Shown here: piece by piece, positions 1 through 8,491 of the stretch
Position numbering within the stretch: the first letter of the stretch is position 1
Layout: each line of letters begins with the position of its first letter
Assembly (NCBI GenBank): GCA_036897095.1
Contig: JAYMSP010003377.1
Span: forward strand, 1 to 20,034
DNA from: Plantago elongata
Taxonomy: Eukaryota; Streptophyta; Magnoliopsida; Lamiales; Plantaginaceae
Length of the DNA: 20,034 nt
Direction: 5' to 3'
Made by a program: the position numbers and the translations under genes
The notes under the pieces: model-generated
What the model was told of the DNA's origin: nothing
Seen by the model: the letters and a program-made list of their open reading frames with translations, nothing else
The model's database searches: none

Positions 1-132
1 CTATATTTCGTTTTGTAGTCTCAACGGATGCATGTAGCTTTATGAAGCATCACATGTTCCATCTCTCAGAAACTTGTTGTGACTTTGTTTTGTGAACAAA
101 ACACAAGTCTTTACATAACTTTCAGGAAGCAA

Positions 133-228
133 CTATGATATGAGGAGACTTTCCTCCTTTGTTTTCAGATACCTTTGTGCAAAAGGTCTTCTCCTTTGCT
201 TGGCTGCCTCCTTCTTGGTCTTCTTTGA
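133..228 (-). CDS. Possible short terminal exon, lysine/arginine-rich
   Basis: On the minus strand a T-rich tract ending in ACTTAG (acceptor AG at 230-229) is followed by 31 open codons ending in TAG at 135-133. The peptide is strongly basic (KKTKKEAAKQRRRPFAQRYL). The acceptor-like context and composition suggest the last exon of the gene that includes 353-646. The joining donor could not be placed: the upstream frame ends in a stop near 355-353 before the best GT. Treat this as a hint, not a gene model. Confidence 0.2.
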   Translation of the reverse strand, partial: SKKTKKEAAKQRRRPFAQRYLKTKEESLLIS

Positions 229-352
229 GCTAAGTAAAAATTACATTCAGAGACCTAACATTATATTACAAGGTTTCTAAAAACTATCATACTTGGTGTA
301 TTTCCTCTTTACAATGGCCAAATGACCTAGAGTACTAAACACCTTTGTGAAA

Positions 353-646
353 CTAGGATAAGTCAGTGCGATGAGTGATCAAAATATTAACATATATTCC
401 TAACATGGTGTTATTACAAGCCACCATGCAAACATCATGCATTCTATCATCTTGTTTTGCACGTTCACAATTGGCTGCCGCACAAAGTTTATTGAGTAAA
501 TCTTCCATTTCTTCATTTAAACAAACATGTTCGGGATTATGAGCATTCGTTGCACGACGACTTTCTCTTTCTACTAGGTTTTGGAGGGCTTTAGTAACAT
601 CAAAATCTTTAGAAAGGGGAGCAAGAGAGCTAGATCTAAATTCCAT
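353..646 (-). CDS. Possible exon of an unrecognised minus-strand gene
   Basis: A 97-codon reading frame whose start codon is at 646-644 on the minus strand. The frame stays open a further ~27 codons upstream of that ATG, through a proline-rich stretch (IPPPRPPAP) back to about 727, so the ATG may be internal to a longer exon. The peptide is hydrophilic and helix-prone, with ALQNLVERESRR and a cysteine-bearing region (KLCAAANCERAKQDD). Codon use looks plausibly coding. I recognise no domain. A second basic frame lies downstream on the same strand at 133-228 behind a possible acceptor, so this could be part of a multi-exon gene whose 3' end is at the window edge. It could also be a chance frame or an old transposon fragment. 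Confidence 0.3.
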   Translation of the reverse strand: MEFRSSSLAPLSKDFDVTKALQNLVERESRRATNAHNPEHVCLNEEMEDLLNKLCAAANCERAKQDDRMHDVCMVACNNTMLGIYVNILITHRTDLS

Positions 647-778
647 AACAGAAGCAGGGAGGGAGTCTGGAGCAGGAGGTCTAGGCGGAGGTATGAAGGA
701 GGGTTGTGTAGAGAGAATTTGTGGAAGTCATTTTTTAACTAACTTAGAAAGTTTTTAATTGAGCGAGTAGTATATTTC

Positions 779-956
779 GGCTCAGTTTTCTTCAACTGAA
801 ATTTACTGAACATAATTGAAATGAGCTAAATTGAACTGCGTTTAACTGAACTGAACTGAACTAAAATATAGTATAAATTATAACTAAACAGAGCTGAACT
901 GAACTGAATTTAATTGAACTGAATCGAAGTGATTTAAAGTTGAAGAAAACGTAGCC
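779..956. mobile_element. Small TIR element (MITE-like) with GAACT pentamer core
   Basis: The left end ggctcagttttcttcaact (779-797) matches the reverse complement of the right end (938-956) at 17 of 19 positions. Between them are many degenerate gaactgaact pentamers (about 845-930), with the sense changing near the ends so the whole 178 bp is partly self-complementary. The flanking TTC on both sides (776-778 and 957-959) could be a 3-bp target-site duplication, but that is weak. There is no coding capacity. Superfamily unknown; PIF/Harbinger-like is one possibility. Confidence 0.5.
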
Positions 957-1163
957 TTCTCTGGATTAATATGGATTGTTGGGAATTTTTTACAAATATA
1001 TACTAATCTATAACACTTTTTACAGATTTTTTTGGCAAACAAATTCTTTATCACGTTAATACATTCAACAACAAATTGGTACATTAAAATGTACTACAAT
1101 TAAAACCAAAAGTGATATATGGCGGACCATATCTTTTAGTACTTAATAAAACTCTTCATACTT
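957..1163. other. AT-rich intergenic, nothing recognised
   Basis: AT-rich spacer between the small TIR element and the 1164 repeat. Stops occur in all frames and I see no RNA gene or repeat. Confidence 0.4.
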
Positions 1164-1460
1164 ATTTCGTTTTTTTATAATTTTAATTTTGTCCACTTTA
1201 AAATGTCTATAACTTGAAAAATAAAAAAGCAAAAGGTAAATAAAAATCACCTATGACTTTATTTTTACGAGATCTATAAATAAAGTTTACTATTGACTAT
1301 GTTAGAATTATTTTTTCAAAATTTATAAAAATCACTAATAACTTTATTTTAATCTTAATAAATTTTGAAATGAGTTCTAAAACTACATTTTTATTAATTT
1401 TAGATTTTTAAACATTCTTATAATATCGTATATATGTAAAAATGAAAAAAATAAATAATT
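1164..1460. repeat. Lone arm of the fold-back repeat family seen at 14849-15842
   Basis: The stretch beginning near cttatttcgtttttttataa carries gtccactttaaaatg, cgagatct.taaata and atcactaa.aactttat.tt in the same order and spacing as 14853-15140. It also matches the reverse complement of about 15600-15842. The three copies are diverged but collinear over about 280 bp. I found no inverted partner arm and no minisatellite in the next 570 bp, so this is a solo or truncated copy. Confidence 0.6.
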
Positions 1461-2022
1461 CCAAGAAAAACTTTCAATTTTCATTTGTAGAAATCCACTA
1501 TCTTCACTATTAGTATTTTTTTAATTTTTATTTAACTTTTTACTATGCACTTATTACCTTATTTATATAAACCATGTTTTTACTCATACTTCATAAAATT
1601 TGTGCAAGAAACAAAATGAAAAGAGATTTGTGGAATGGAGGAAGTATCACACATCACTTACTTGTTAAATAATATCACTCTTTATTCTTACACACCAATA
1701 CATAACAATTCCATAAATTTGTAAATCTATTCCAAATACAATTTTTTGTAATTCACTATCCTCAACTAAAAGTTTTACACAGCTCTATTTTTTAACTCTA
1801 TACCAAATCACATGTGAGATTTTTTATTGGGTTATCAATTTAATAATACATGGCAAGTTTATTTATTTATATAAGGATCTTCCTGATTTAATCTCCACTT
1901 GAATTGGAATTTTTCAACTCGAGTTGGATTTTGTAAGTTATTATGTTTGTTTACCAATTATACCTAATACACTATGCATTATATGATATTCTATAGGGTA
2001 TTAAAATTAAATATTAAAATTA
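1461..2022. other. AT-rich intergenic, nothing recognised
   Basis: Low-complexity AT-rich DNA up to the LINE target-site duplication. No coding potential or RNA gene seen. Confidence 0.4.
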
Positions 2023-2032
2023 ATATCTTCAA

Positions 2033-3059
2033 GTAATGTTTTTAACGGTAGCCATCATGGTATGATTCACCCCTCCCGTGGCATTCGCCAAGGAGATCCC
2101 CTCTCCCCTTTCTTTTTCCTCTTCTGTACTGAAGCCCTTTGCTCTCTTTTTGATATTGCTGCTAGTCGAGGTGAGATAAAAGGTGTGAAAGTTAGCCCCA
2201 GTGCCCCTGCTATTTCACACCTCTTATTTGCCGATGACACTAAGATCTTTAGCGAGACCACTGTTGACTCCGCCTCTTCCATTATGAGCATTTGGCGCAC
2301 TTTTAGTCTGGGTTCGGGTCAATAAACTAATTTGGATAAGTATATTATTGTCTTCAGTAGAAATGTTGATGCTTCGCTTGTCAACCAAATTTTAAGCTAT
2401 TCTTAATGTTCAAGTGGTTGATAAGCACGAAAAGTATCTTGGACTCCCCACCACTATGGGTAAGAGTAAACAAGAGGTTTTTGGTTGGCTTCAGGAAAAA
2501 CTTTGGAAAAAAGCTCAATCTTTTGAAGGGAAACTTTTATCTAAAGCAGGTAAAGAAGTTCTTATAAAATCTATTTTGCAAGCAATCCCCACTTATGTTA
2601 TGAGCTGTTTTAAACTTCTCGATTTCCTCATCAAAGACCTTGAGTTACTCATTAAAAGAATTCGGTGGAGTGACGATGGAAAGGATAAATGCATTTAATG
2701 AATTGACAAATTTTGACTCTTAGTAAGAAAGATGGGGACCTTGGTTTCAGGGACCTCAAGTCTTTTAACTTGGCGTTGCTTGGGAAACAGATTTGGAGGA
2801 TTCTTGAGAATCCAAATTCCCTTATGAGCCGTGCTTTTAAAGCTAAATATTTTTCTCATACTGACATTCTCAATGCAACCCCAAATCTAATTCCTCTCAC
2901 ACTTTTCCTTTGTGCTGCTCTTCTTTGGTGAATGCAGGTACTAGATGGCGAGTTGGTAATGGTGCTAACATCAGCATATGGAAAGACAAGTGGATTCTCG
3001 GGGCTCCCTCTTTCAAGATACGAACCCCGGATTTCCACCATGAGGATCCCCTTCGTGCC
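2033..3059 (+). pseudogene. LINE reverse transcriptase, broken 5' part
   Basis: Frame 1 from about 2035 encodes the RT signature GIRQGDPLSP (about 2083-2112) and the catalytic FADD box (about 2227-2238). A stop at 2323 and a frameshift near 2405 lead into 2414-2698, with KYLGLPTTMGKSK and the KAGKEVLIKSILQAIPTYVMSC connection typical of plant LINEs. Stops at about 2696-2715 and a further shift lead to 2713-2931 (KKDGDLGFRDLKSFNLALLGKQ). A shift near 2900 then gives TRWRVGNGANISIWKDKW. The reading is cut by the MULE at 3060. Everything upstream of the palm domain is missing. In an intact element this domain copies the LINE RNA at the nicked target. At least four lesions rule out activity here. 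Confidence 0.9.
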
Positions 3060-3284
3060 GGGAGAATGGCACTTTTGGTCCACAACTATGGGCTATCTGG
3101 ACGCGCAATCACCACTTTGCACCACATGTGATTTGTAGTCCACAACTTAGATTACTTGAGAAATTTAGTCATAATTCGTCAAATTACCGGTGAACTGAGC
3201 CAAGCTGGCATTTTCTCGGCTGACTGGGCCATCTGGCCACACTTCGTTGGCTGACTTGGCGTGACACTTCAACAAATTAGCCGT
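3060..3284 (+). repeat. Left terminal inverted repeat of the MULE
   Basis: Pairs with 4005-4251 on the opposite strand. Shared blocks include ccacaactatgggctat, gacgcgcaatcacca, gatttgtagtccacaactta and ggcattttctcggctgactg. Its outer part creates chance open frames in both orientations, which are not genes. Confidence 0.85.
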
Positions 3285-3312
3285 TACACCTCAACTTTCT
3301 CTCCTCTCCACC

Positions 3313-3900
3313 TAAACCCTAATTAGCCTTTCTCAGTCGTCGCCGCCGCTGCCGCCCACCACGGCCACCGCCACCCCCGTCCACCACGGCCTCCGTCCAC
3401 CGCCGTCCTCCACGACCTTCTTCTTCACCAATCATCATCCCTGCGTCAACCAATTAACCCATAGGTCCACCGCCATAACCCAATTGAAACAGTTAACCTT
3501 AACCCTAATTAGCTTCTCTTAGCCGCCGCCGTCCACCACGGCCTCCGTCCACTGCCGTCCTCCACGGCCTTCTTCTTCACCATTCATCATCCCTGCGTCA
3601 ACAAATTAACCCATACGTCCACCGTCGTAACCCAATTGAAACAGTTAACCTTAACCCTAACTAGCTTCTCTCAGCCGTCGCTGTCCACCACGGCCTCCGT
3701 CCACCGCCGTCCACCACGGCCTTCTTCTTCACCGTTCATCACCCCTGCGTCAACCAGTTAACCCATACGTCCACCGCCGTAACCCAAACGAAACAGTTAA
3801 CCCATACTTTCTTCTTCCGACCCTCCGTCCAGCGCCGTCCACCACGACCTTCTTTTTCACTATTCACCATCACTGCGTCAACCACCACCATGCCTTCATA
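3313..3900 (+). repeat. GC-rich tandem repeats in the MULE core
   Basis: A unit of about 152 bp begins aaccctaatt.gc.t.tctcagcc, runs through GCC/CCACC-rich sequence (ccaccacggcctccgtcca), then cttcttcttcacca and aattaacccata. Units start near 3315 (186 bp, expanded by an extra CCGCC-rich insert), 3501 and 3653, with a degenerate fourth from about 3795. The first unit starts with cctaaaccctaatt, which contains the plant telo-box AAACCCTAA. The composition resembles the 5' UTR or early coding region of a plant gene and may have been captured and then amplified. I cannot identify a parent gene, and no long frame survives. Confidence 0.75.
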
Positions 3901-4004
3901 TCTCTCCAGTCGCGATTCCGGTCAATTTCGGGATTTCTAGTCGCGATTCTGATCAATTTCACGATTCCGGTCTATTTCTTCATTTTTCTTTACATCTCTC
4001 TCTA

Positions 4005-4251
4005 TTAATTCGTTGAGGTGTTATGCCAGGCAATTACACGAAGTGTGGCGTGTTATGCCAGGTAATTACACGATGTGTGGCCAGATCGCCCAGTCAGCCG
4101 AGAAAATGCCAGCTAGGCTCCGTTCGTCGGTAATTCGGCGAATTATGACTACCAAGTCGTCTAAGTTGTGGACTACAAATCGCATGTAGTGCATAGTGGT
4201 GATTGCGCGTCCATATAGCCCATAGTTGTGGACCAAAAGTGCCATTCTCCC
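4005..4251 (-). repeat. Right terminal inverted repeat of the MULE, with an internal 32-bp duplication
   Basis: Inverse of 3060-3284. It carries an extra tandem copy of a 32-bp unit beginning tgttatgccagg (4019 and 4051), absent from the left arm. This makes it longer than its partner. Confidence 0.8.
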
Positions 4252-4261
4252 CCTTTGTGTC

Positions 4262-4858
4262 TCCTTTCCAATTCACCCCACCCTTGATGAGTGGGATTTG
4301 CCCATTCTGTAGTTTTTGTTTTGGCAGGAGGACATAGATGAAATCTTGAAGATTCCACTAGCTGACCAAAACAATGAAGATGAGCTGGTTTGGCATCACA
4401 GCAGGAACAACATTTACCCTGTGTCCTCAGCCTATCACCTTTCTATGGAGCTTCAGTGCCAACATATTGTTGCAGTACAAGGTGAGCCTTCTGTGGCTCC
4501 TTTGCGCAACTGGAATTTCGTCTGGAACCTTAGACTTCCGGGGAAAATCAAACACTTCCTCTGGCGTTTTCTCCACACTCTCCCCACTTCTCATGTGCTG
4601 AAACGCCGGCATGTTACCACCAATAAAGTTTGTGCTGTTTGCGATGGGGATTCAGAAACGCTTCTTCATATCATGCGTGACTGCCCTTTCTCGCGTATGT
4701 CTTGGGCTCTCGCCCATATCCCAGTCTCGCGCATTACCTTTCCATGTGATTCCACCTGGGAGTGGGTGAATGGAGTACGGATTCGCATGGATACTGGTGA
4801 ATTTGAGTTCTTCGTTACCTCGTGTTGGTGTATATGGTACAATCGTAACCGAGTGTAG
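4262..4858 (+). pseudogene. LINE zf-RVT region, 3' of the MULE insertion
   Basis: The LINE reading frame resumes after the MULE. From 4316 an open frame of 180 codons encodes the plant LINE 'zf-RVT' region: WQEDIDEILKIPL, then DELVWHHSRNNIYPVSSAYHL, then the zinc-binding-like segment WNLRLPGKIKHFLWRFLH...VCAVCDGDSETLLHIMRDCPFS with its Cys/His spacing. The frame ends in TAG at 4856-4858, but homology to the linker continues beyond it. The role in the element is probably nucleic-acid binding. The sequence is better preserved than the 5' part, yet it has no start of its own. Confidence 0.85.
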
Positions 4859-5422
4859 CACGAACAACTTCGTTTCACTCCCCTTGAGTCTGTGAATTGT
4901 GCTCAACATCACTACAATTTCGTCAAGCCCAATGCATTCAAACCAGTTGGCCCAGGGCAAAGTGCACAGGATATTACGCAAGGTCCTTGGCCACCTCCTC
5001 CGTTGCCAGGCACGGACGTACATATATTTGACGGACCGCGATTGCTGCTGTAGCTAGAAATCATACAGGTTTTGCCTTGGCTTGGAAACGAATAAAGCTT
5101 CAAGGAGTATCTGAAGTGGAAGTAGCCGAAGCTTATGCAGCTTGACTCACCGTACAACTGGCCAAGGAACTGGATTTTCAGCAAGTAATAGTAAGGTGAC
5201 TGCCTAATGGTCATTCGAGGTCTGTCCAATAAAGCTATTAGTAAGGGAGCTGCTGCACCTATCTACCAGCAGACTCGAGACACACTTGCAACATTTGCTG
5301 CTTCACAGACCCGCCACATACGTCGAGAAGCTAATGGACTTGCTGACTTGCTGTGTAGAGACATCAGTGTCAATTCCAATGGCTTTGGCAACCTGCCCTT
5401 TACATACTCTGAGAGCACTTAA
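4859..5422 (+). pseudogene. LINE RNase H-like (RVT_3) domain, broken
   Basis: After the stop at 4856-4858 the same frame continues through a proline-rich linker (PWPPPPLPGTDVHIFDG). A shift near 5040 leads into IAAVARNHTGFALAWKR and EVEVAEAYAA, a stop near 5143, then LTVQLAKELDFQQVIV. Another shift near 5190 gives GDCLMVIRGL, then RHIRREANGLADLLCR (about 5307-5360) with the final HxxREAN..AD motif. This order matches the C-terminal RNase H-like domain of plant LINE ORF2, which removes RNA from the hybrid. The last frame ends at 5420-5422. Multiple lesions make it dead. Confidence 0.85.
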
Positions 5423-5588
5423 TGGAAGTTTAGATTTTCTTTGTGTTCTTCTAGTTGTGATTGTTCTGTATTCAGTTTGCATACTCCGTTATTTGGTTGA
5501 GGTTATCTTCCCCTCATCTTGTATCTTGGTTTTTATATGAATGAAATTCATTCTTTCTTTAAAAAAAAAAAAAACTTACAAAAAGATC
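5423..5588 (+). other. LINE 3' UTR and poly(A) tail
   Basis: A T-rich 3' untranslated region ends with atgaaattcattctttcttt, directly followed by 14 A residues (5561-5574) and an A-rich stretch up to the target-site duplication. This is the usual tail of a plant LINE copy. Confidence 0.8.
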
Positions 5589-5598
5589 ATATCTTCAA

Positions 5599-7019
5599 TA
5601 CATGATGATGTAAAAATTACATTTTACATTTTTATTTTATTATTATTAATTTTAAGAGTACAATTAAAATTTACACATAGGGTCATGAAGGTTTGCATTA
5701 TATTAGAAATTGAGTTAGTTAAAATTATTGTGTTTGAGAAAAATTATAAAAATGAGAAGTGGTTTTTACGTATTTCTATCTCATAGATTTAATTCACTAA
5801 ATATTAAGTCGACATACTGATTAGGTTCAAAATAATAAAGATAATTAAAACTATAGAAAAGTAATTAATTTTAACATGTTGTTTTTCATTAAAGATTTTA
5901 TTTTTTGATGGATATGATTCATTTTTGCCTACGATATCATCATATTCAAAAATTAAAACACACTTCGGTTAGGTTATCATATTTTAGTCCGCATACATTT
6001 TTACCCACGACTTTACACTGTGGTATAGTGGAAAATTATAATTAATTTAGTAGGACTATGATTAATCTGAAAATTTATTAATATTAATTCAATTTAGCTT
6101 CATGTAATTATGTTTAGATTTTGTATAATTAATTTTTATACTATAAATAAGTTCAGTTCACTTCTGTTCAAAGAAAAACAAGAAAGCTTAATCCTCTATT
6201 TAAATGGTTAAAAGGGTAAATTAAATTCTACCATGATTAATTTTACTTATTACACTGGAGTCCCTAACATTTAAATAGACATATAAGTAAAAAAAATAAT
6301 CAAAGCATACTATCATTATAAATGAATATTTAATTGATGATCACATGGAATTAAATAGTAAAGAACAAAATATATATATATACAATCGTATAGTTTAAAT
6401 TTTTTTTCATCATTATACAAAAATTATTTCGTCCTCACATATTCCTCCATGTCCTTCTTCTATAAACAAATATTAATCGCACCTTTTTTTTTTAATTTCT
6501 CATTCAAACACATGTACTTAAAATTTGAGCAAAGAATCTCTTTTATACAAATTCTCAAGCATAGATGATGGATCATGATTCATGAAAGTAGAAGGGTTAG
6601 TGTACTTCTGTATAAATGATGTGCTACAACACTAGAAATTGCAAATGATTTTGTCTCTCAATAATTGTGACGAACATTTCAAAAATTTGGTCCAAGAATT
6701 ATTATATTTAGGTGTATAATTATTATTGTGTTTATATTATTTTTAAATATATTTAGAGATTTGAACATTGAAGGTTAATTAAAGAATTAAATGTAAGAAT
6801 GAGTGTCATATGTAAGAATCGATCTTTGATCTTGAATAATTGAAGGAGACCACAATCACTTTTTATTTTTTTACTAATCAATTAGAATATTTCATTTTGA
6901 TAACCAAGTACAAGAATAGACAATAAAAACAAAAACTTTTTATTTTGTTACATAATTAAATGATATGATAGTTTAGAATGACTCCAAATAATTTTTAGTT
7001 TTATGTATTATATAGATAG
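5599..7019. other. AT-rich intergenic, nothing recognised
   Basis: About 1.4 kb of AT-rich DNA with short A/T runs, (at)n near 6371-6381 and poly-T at 6485-6494. Stops are dense in all frames. I see no gene, RNA or clear transposon end. Confidence 0.5.
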
Positions 7020-7028
7020 TATTATTTA

Positions 7029-7103
7029 GGGAAAATTACATAGGGACCCCCTGCAGGATGCTTATGTTGCATATGGATCCTCCGAGATCAACAATTACAT
7101 CCA
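7029..7103 (+). repeat. Left terminal inverted repeat of the Pack-MULE
   Basis: Pairs with 7997-8073 in inverse orientation. The first 13 bp are nearly identical; the rest is diverged but keeps the blocks accccct and aacaattacat. Confidence 0.65.
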
Positions 7104-7178
7104 GGTTCATAAATCCGTAAAAACGTTGACCAGCTTAATTCACTATTCACTTTACTTGCAAACCAAACACTGCCTTAG

Positions 7179-7673
7179 CCAATTCTTTTCCACACAAGCG
7201 TCTTCTTTCATCTGGGGCGAACCACCACCCCCAACCTCACCACCTGCCTCCACTCCACCTTAATCGGCCTCTTCGACCTCTCCTGGTCCCCCTCCTCCCT
7301 CTTCGGCCGCTCCCTCCACCTCCATTTCCACCACAACCACCACCATTTCTCCGACATAAACCCAGAAGAAGCCTTCTTCCACCTCCACATCAAACCCTTC
7401 CCATGGAGCTACTCCTCCAGAAAAGCCTCCAAAAAGCTCAATTTGTCCAATTCACCTTCCGCCCGGATCTCCTACGACCTCTCAGCCGCCAAATACGGAT
7501 CTGGACCCGAACCCGTTTCCAATTTCTACATCGCCATCGTTATTGATGGAGTAATTGCTCTCCTAGTCAGCGATTCCGAGCCAAAAGAAGCTTATTTGAA
7601 AACTCAGAGAAACCATCTCAAGCTCCAACAATCAACCATGGTGTTGAGAAGAGAACTCCAATTGAATGATTAA
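7179..7673 (+). pseudogene. Captured DUF868-family gene fragment
   Basis: One frame is open for 164 codons from 7179 to the TGA... stop at 7671-7673, with no convincing ATG start because the fragment begins mid-gene. Its order of motifs fits the plant DUF868 family: NLTTCLHSTLIGLFDLSWS, then LFGRSLHLHF, HIKPFPWSY, ARISYDLSAAKYGSGPEPVS, FYIAIVIDG and a KEAYLKTQ box. Family members are usually around 300 residues, so roughly the N-terminal half is present and the C-terminal half is missing. Cytosine-rich codons (ctc, ttc, tcc) contrast with the AT-rich flanks, consistent with capture from a gene elsewhere. The family's biochemical role is not established. A residual transcript or small protein cannot be excluded. 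Confidence 0.75.
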
Positions 7674-7996
7674 CAATCAGATGGGTTTTGAGTTGTGAGT
7701 GTCTCTCGTTTGGTTTTCTTCTTCTTCTTCTGTAATTTTTGTGTGTGCCATGGAAGAAAGCTCCGTTTTTATGTGGAAGGCGGTAATGATGGTGGTGGTG
7801 GAGGAAAAGGTAGAGAAGAAGACGATGGCTGTTTGATGGTGATAATGAGAGCTATGCTTTGTTTATGGACTTAAGGCTGTTTGGCCAAATGCAAAATCTG
7901 AAACTCAAACAGGGGCAGAAATGACTTTTTCGGGCTTAAGTTCGTTAAAATTTAAATTCGTGGACCTGAATGTATTTGATTTTTATCGACTAGGAC

Positions 7997-8073
7997 TTAT
8001 ATGTAATTGTTAATCTGTGTGGTAAACATCTGCAACTTTTAAATCTAATAGGGGGTGTAGATGTAATTTGCCC
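7997..8073 (-). repeat. Right terminal inverted repeat of the Pack-MULE
   Basis: Inverse of 7029-7103. Just inside it a related block, ggacctgaatgtatttgatt (about 7961-7980), resembles ggacttatatgtaattgtta (about 7993-8012), so the subterminal motif is duplicated on this side. Confidence 0.6.
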
Positions 8074-8082
8074 TATTATTTA

Positions 8083-8491
8083 ATAAAAGTTAGAGATGAG
8101 ATAACGAATGAACTTTTGATAATGTAAGTGTCAACATGGTCGCATGTCCTTTTCAACTTCTCCCACTCATTATGAGTTTCGCTTTGACCCCTAAGCTAAC
8201 TTATTAGCCGGCAAACCGCAATCACAATTCTCATGCCTAATACTAGTATTAAGACTACATTTCTAAATTTATTTTTTAACAAGTTTTTCAATCCATTAGC
8301 AACTTCACTGTGTTTGCCTTGCAATTCTTTATAGTGATGATAATGAACTGCTCCAATAATTCAGTATCAATTCAATAGCAGTACTGTGTCCCAGTTTCTG
8401 ACAAAGAGAAAAAACCAGAGCATAATTATTCTGCCAAGACTCGACCTTTTCCCACTTTACATGAAGAATTTTCATCTGGGTTGTTGTAAAA
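8083..8491 (+). promoter_or_regulatory. Upstream region of the RING-CH gene
   Basis: The 409 bp between the Pack-MULE and the start codon must hold the core promoter and 5' UTR. I see no unambiguous TATA box; gcataattattct near 8420 is a weak candidate. The element therefore sits immediately upstream and may abut or contribute regulatory sequence. Confidence 0.4.

Larger units (their letters stand above)
3060..4251. mobile_element. Non-autonomous Mutator-like element inserted in the LINE
   Basis: The ends gggagaatggcacttttggt (left) and its inverse (right, ending 4251) begin long terminal inverted repeats. About 185 bp align at high identity (3060-3240 versus 4070-4251), and similarity continues to about 250 bp. 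The flanks ccttcgtgcc (3050-3059) and cctttgtgtc (4252-4261) match at 8 of 10 positions, fitting a decayed 9-10-bp target-site duplication. Long TIRs with this duplication size are typical of MULEs. The interior has no transposase and consists of GC-rich tandem repeats. The element splits the LINE ORF, so it inserted after the LINE. Confidence 0.8.
2023..5598 (+). mobile_element. 5'-truncated non-LTR retrotransposon (plant LINE), interrupted by a MULE
   Basis: The element body runs about 2033-5588 and is bounded by the direct repeat atatcttcaa (2023-2032 and 5589-5598), a plausible 10-bp target-site duplication. It starts inside the reverse-transcriptase domain, continues through the thumb and connection, a zf-RVT region and an RNase H-like (RVT_3) domain, and ends in a 14-A tail (5561-5574) followed by a short A-rich stretch. 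This order is that of plant LINE ORF2. The endonuclease and ORF1 are absent, as expected for 5' truncation during target-primed reverse transcription. Without the inserted MULE the copy is about 2.36 kb. Several stops and frameshifts make it non-functional. Confidence 0.9.
7020..8082. mobile_element. Pack-MULE-like element with a perfect 9-bp target-site duplication
   Basis: The element body is 7029-8073. The left end gggaaaattacat and the right end atgtaatttgccc are inverted, and weaker inverted similarity extends about 75 bp (accccct, gttgca.atg, aacaattacat). The 9-bp sequence tattattta flanks it exactly on both sides (7020-7028 and 8074-8082). A 9-bp duplication is the Mutator hallmark. 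The interior is much more GC-rich than the surroundings and carries a DUF868 gene fragment. No transposase is present, so it is a non-autonomous Pack-MULE type. Confidence 0.8.

Noticed and set aside
884..1084. Open frame of 66 codons, minus strand
   Set aside because: It runs through the pentamer repeats and AT-rich spacer (VQLNSVQFSS comes from the repeat), with no coding signal.
2067..3138. Minus-strand and alternative-frame open frames across the LINE
   Set aside because: They are shadows of the reverse transcriptase reading and of the MULE arm.
4094..4358. Minus-strand frames of 60-61 codons
   Set aside because: They lie in the MULE terminal inverted repeat and mirror a frame in the opposite arm, so they reflect arm sequence, not a gene.
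7208..7393. Minus-strand frame rich in Trp and Arg
   Set aside because: It is antisense to the DUF868 fragment and arises from C-rich codons.
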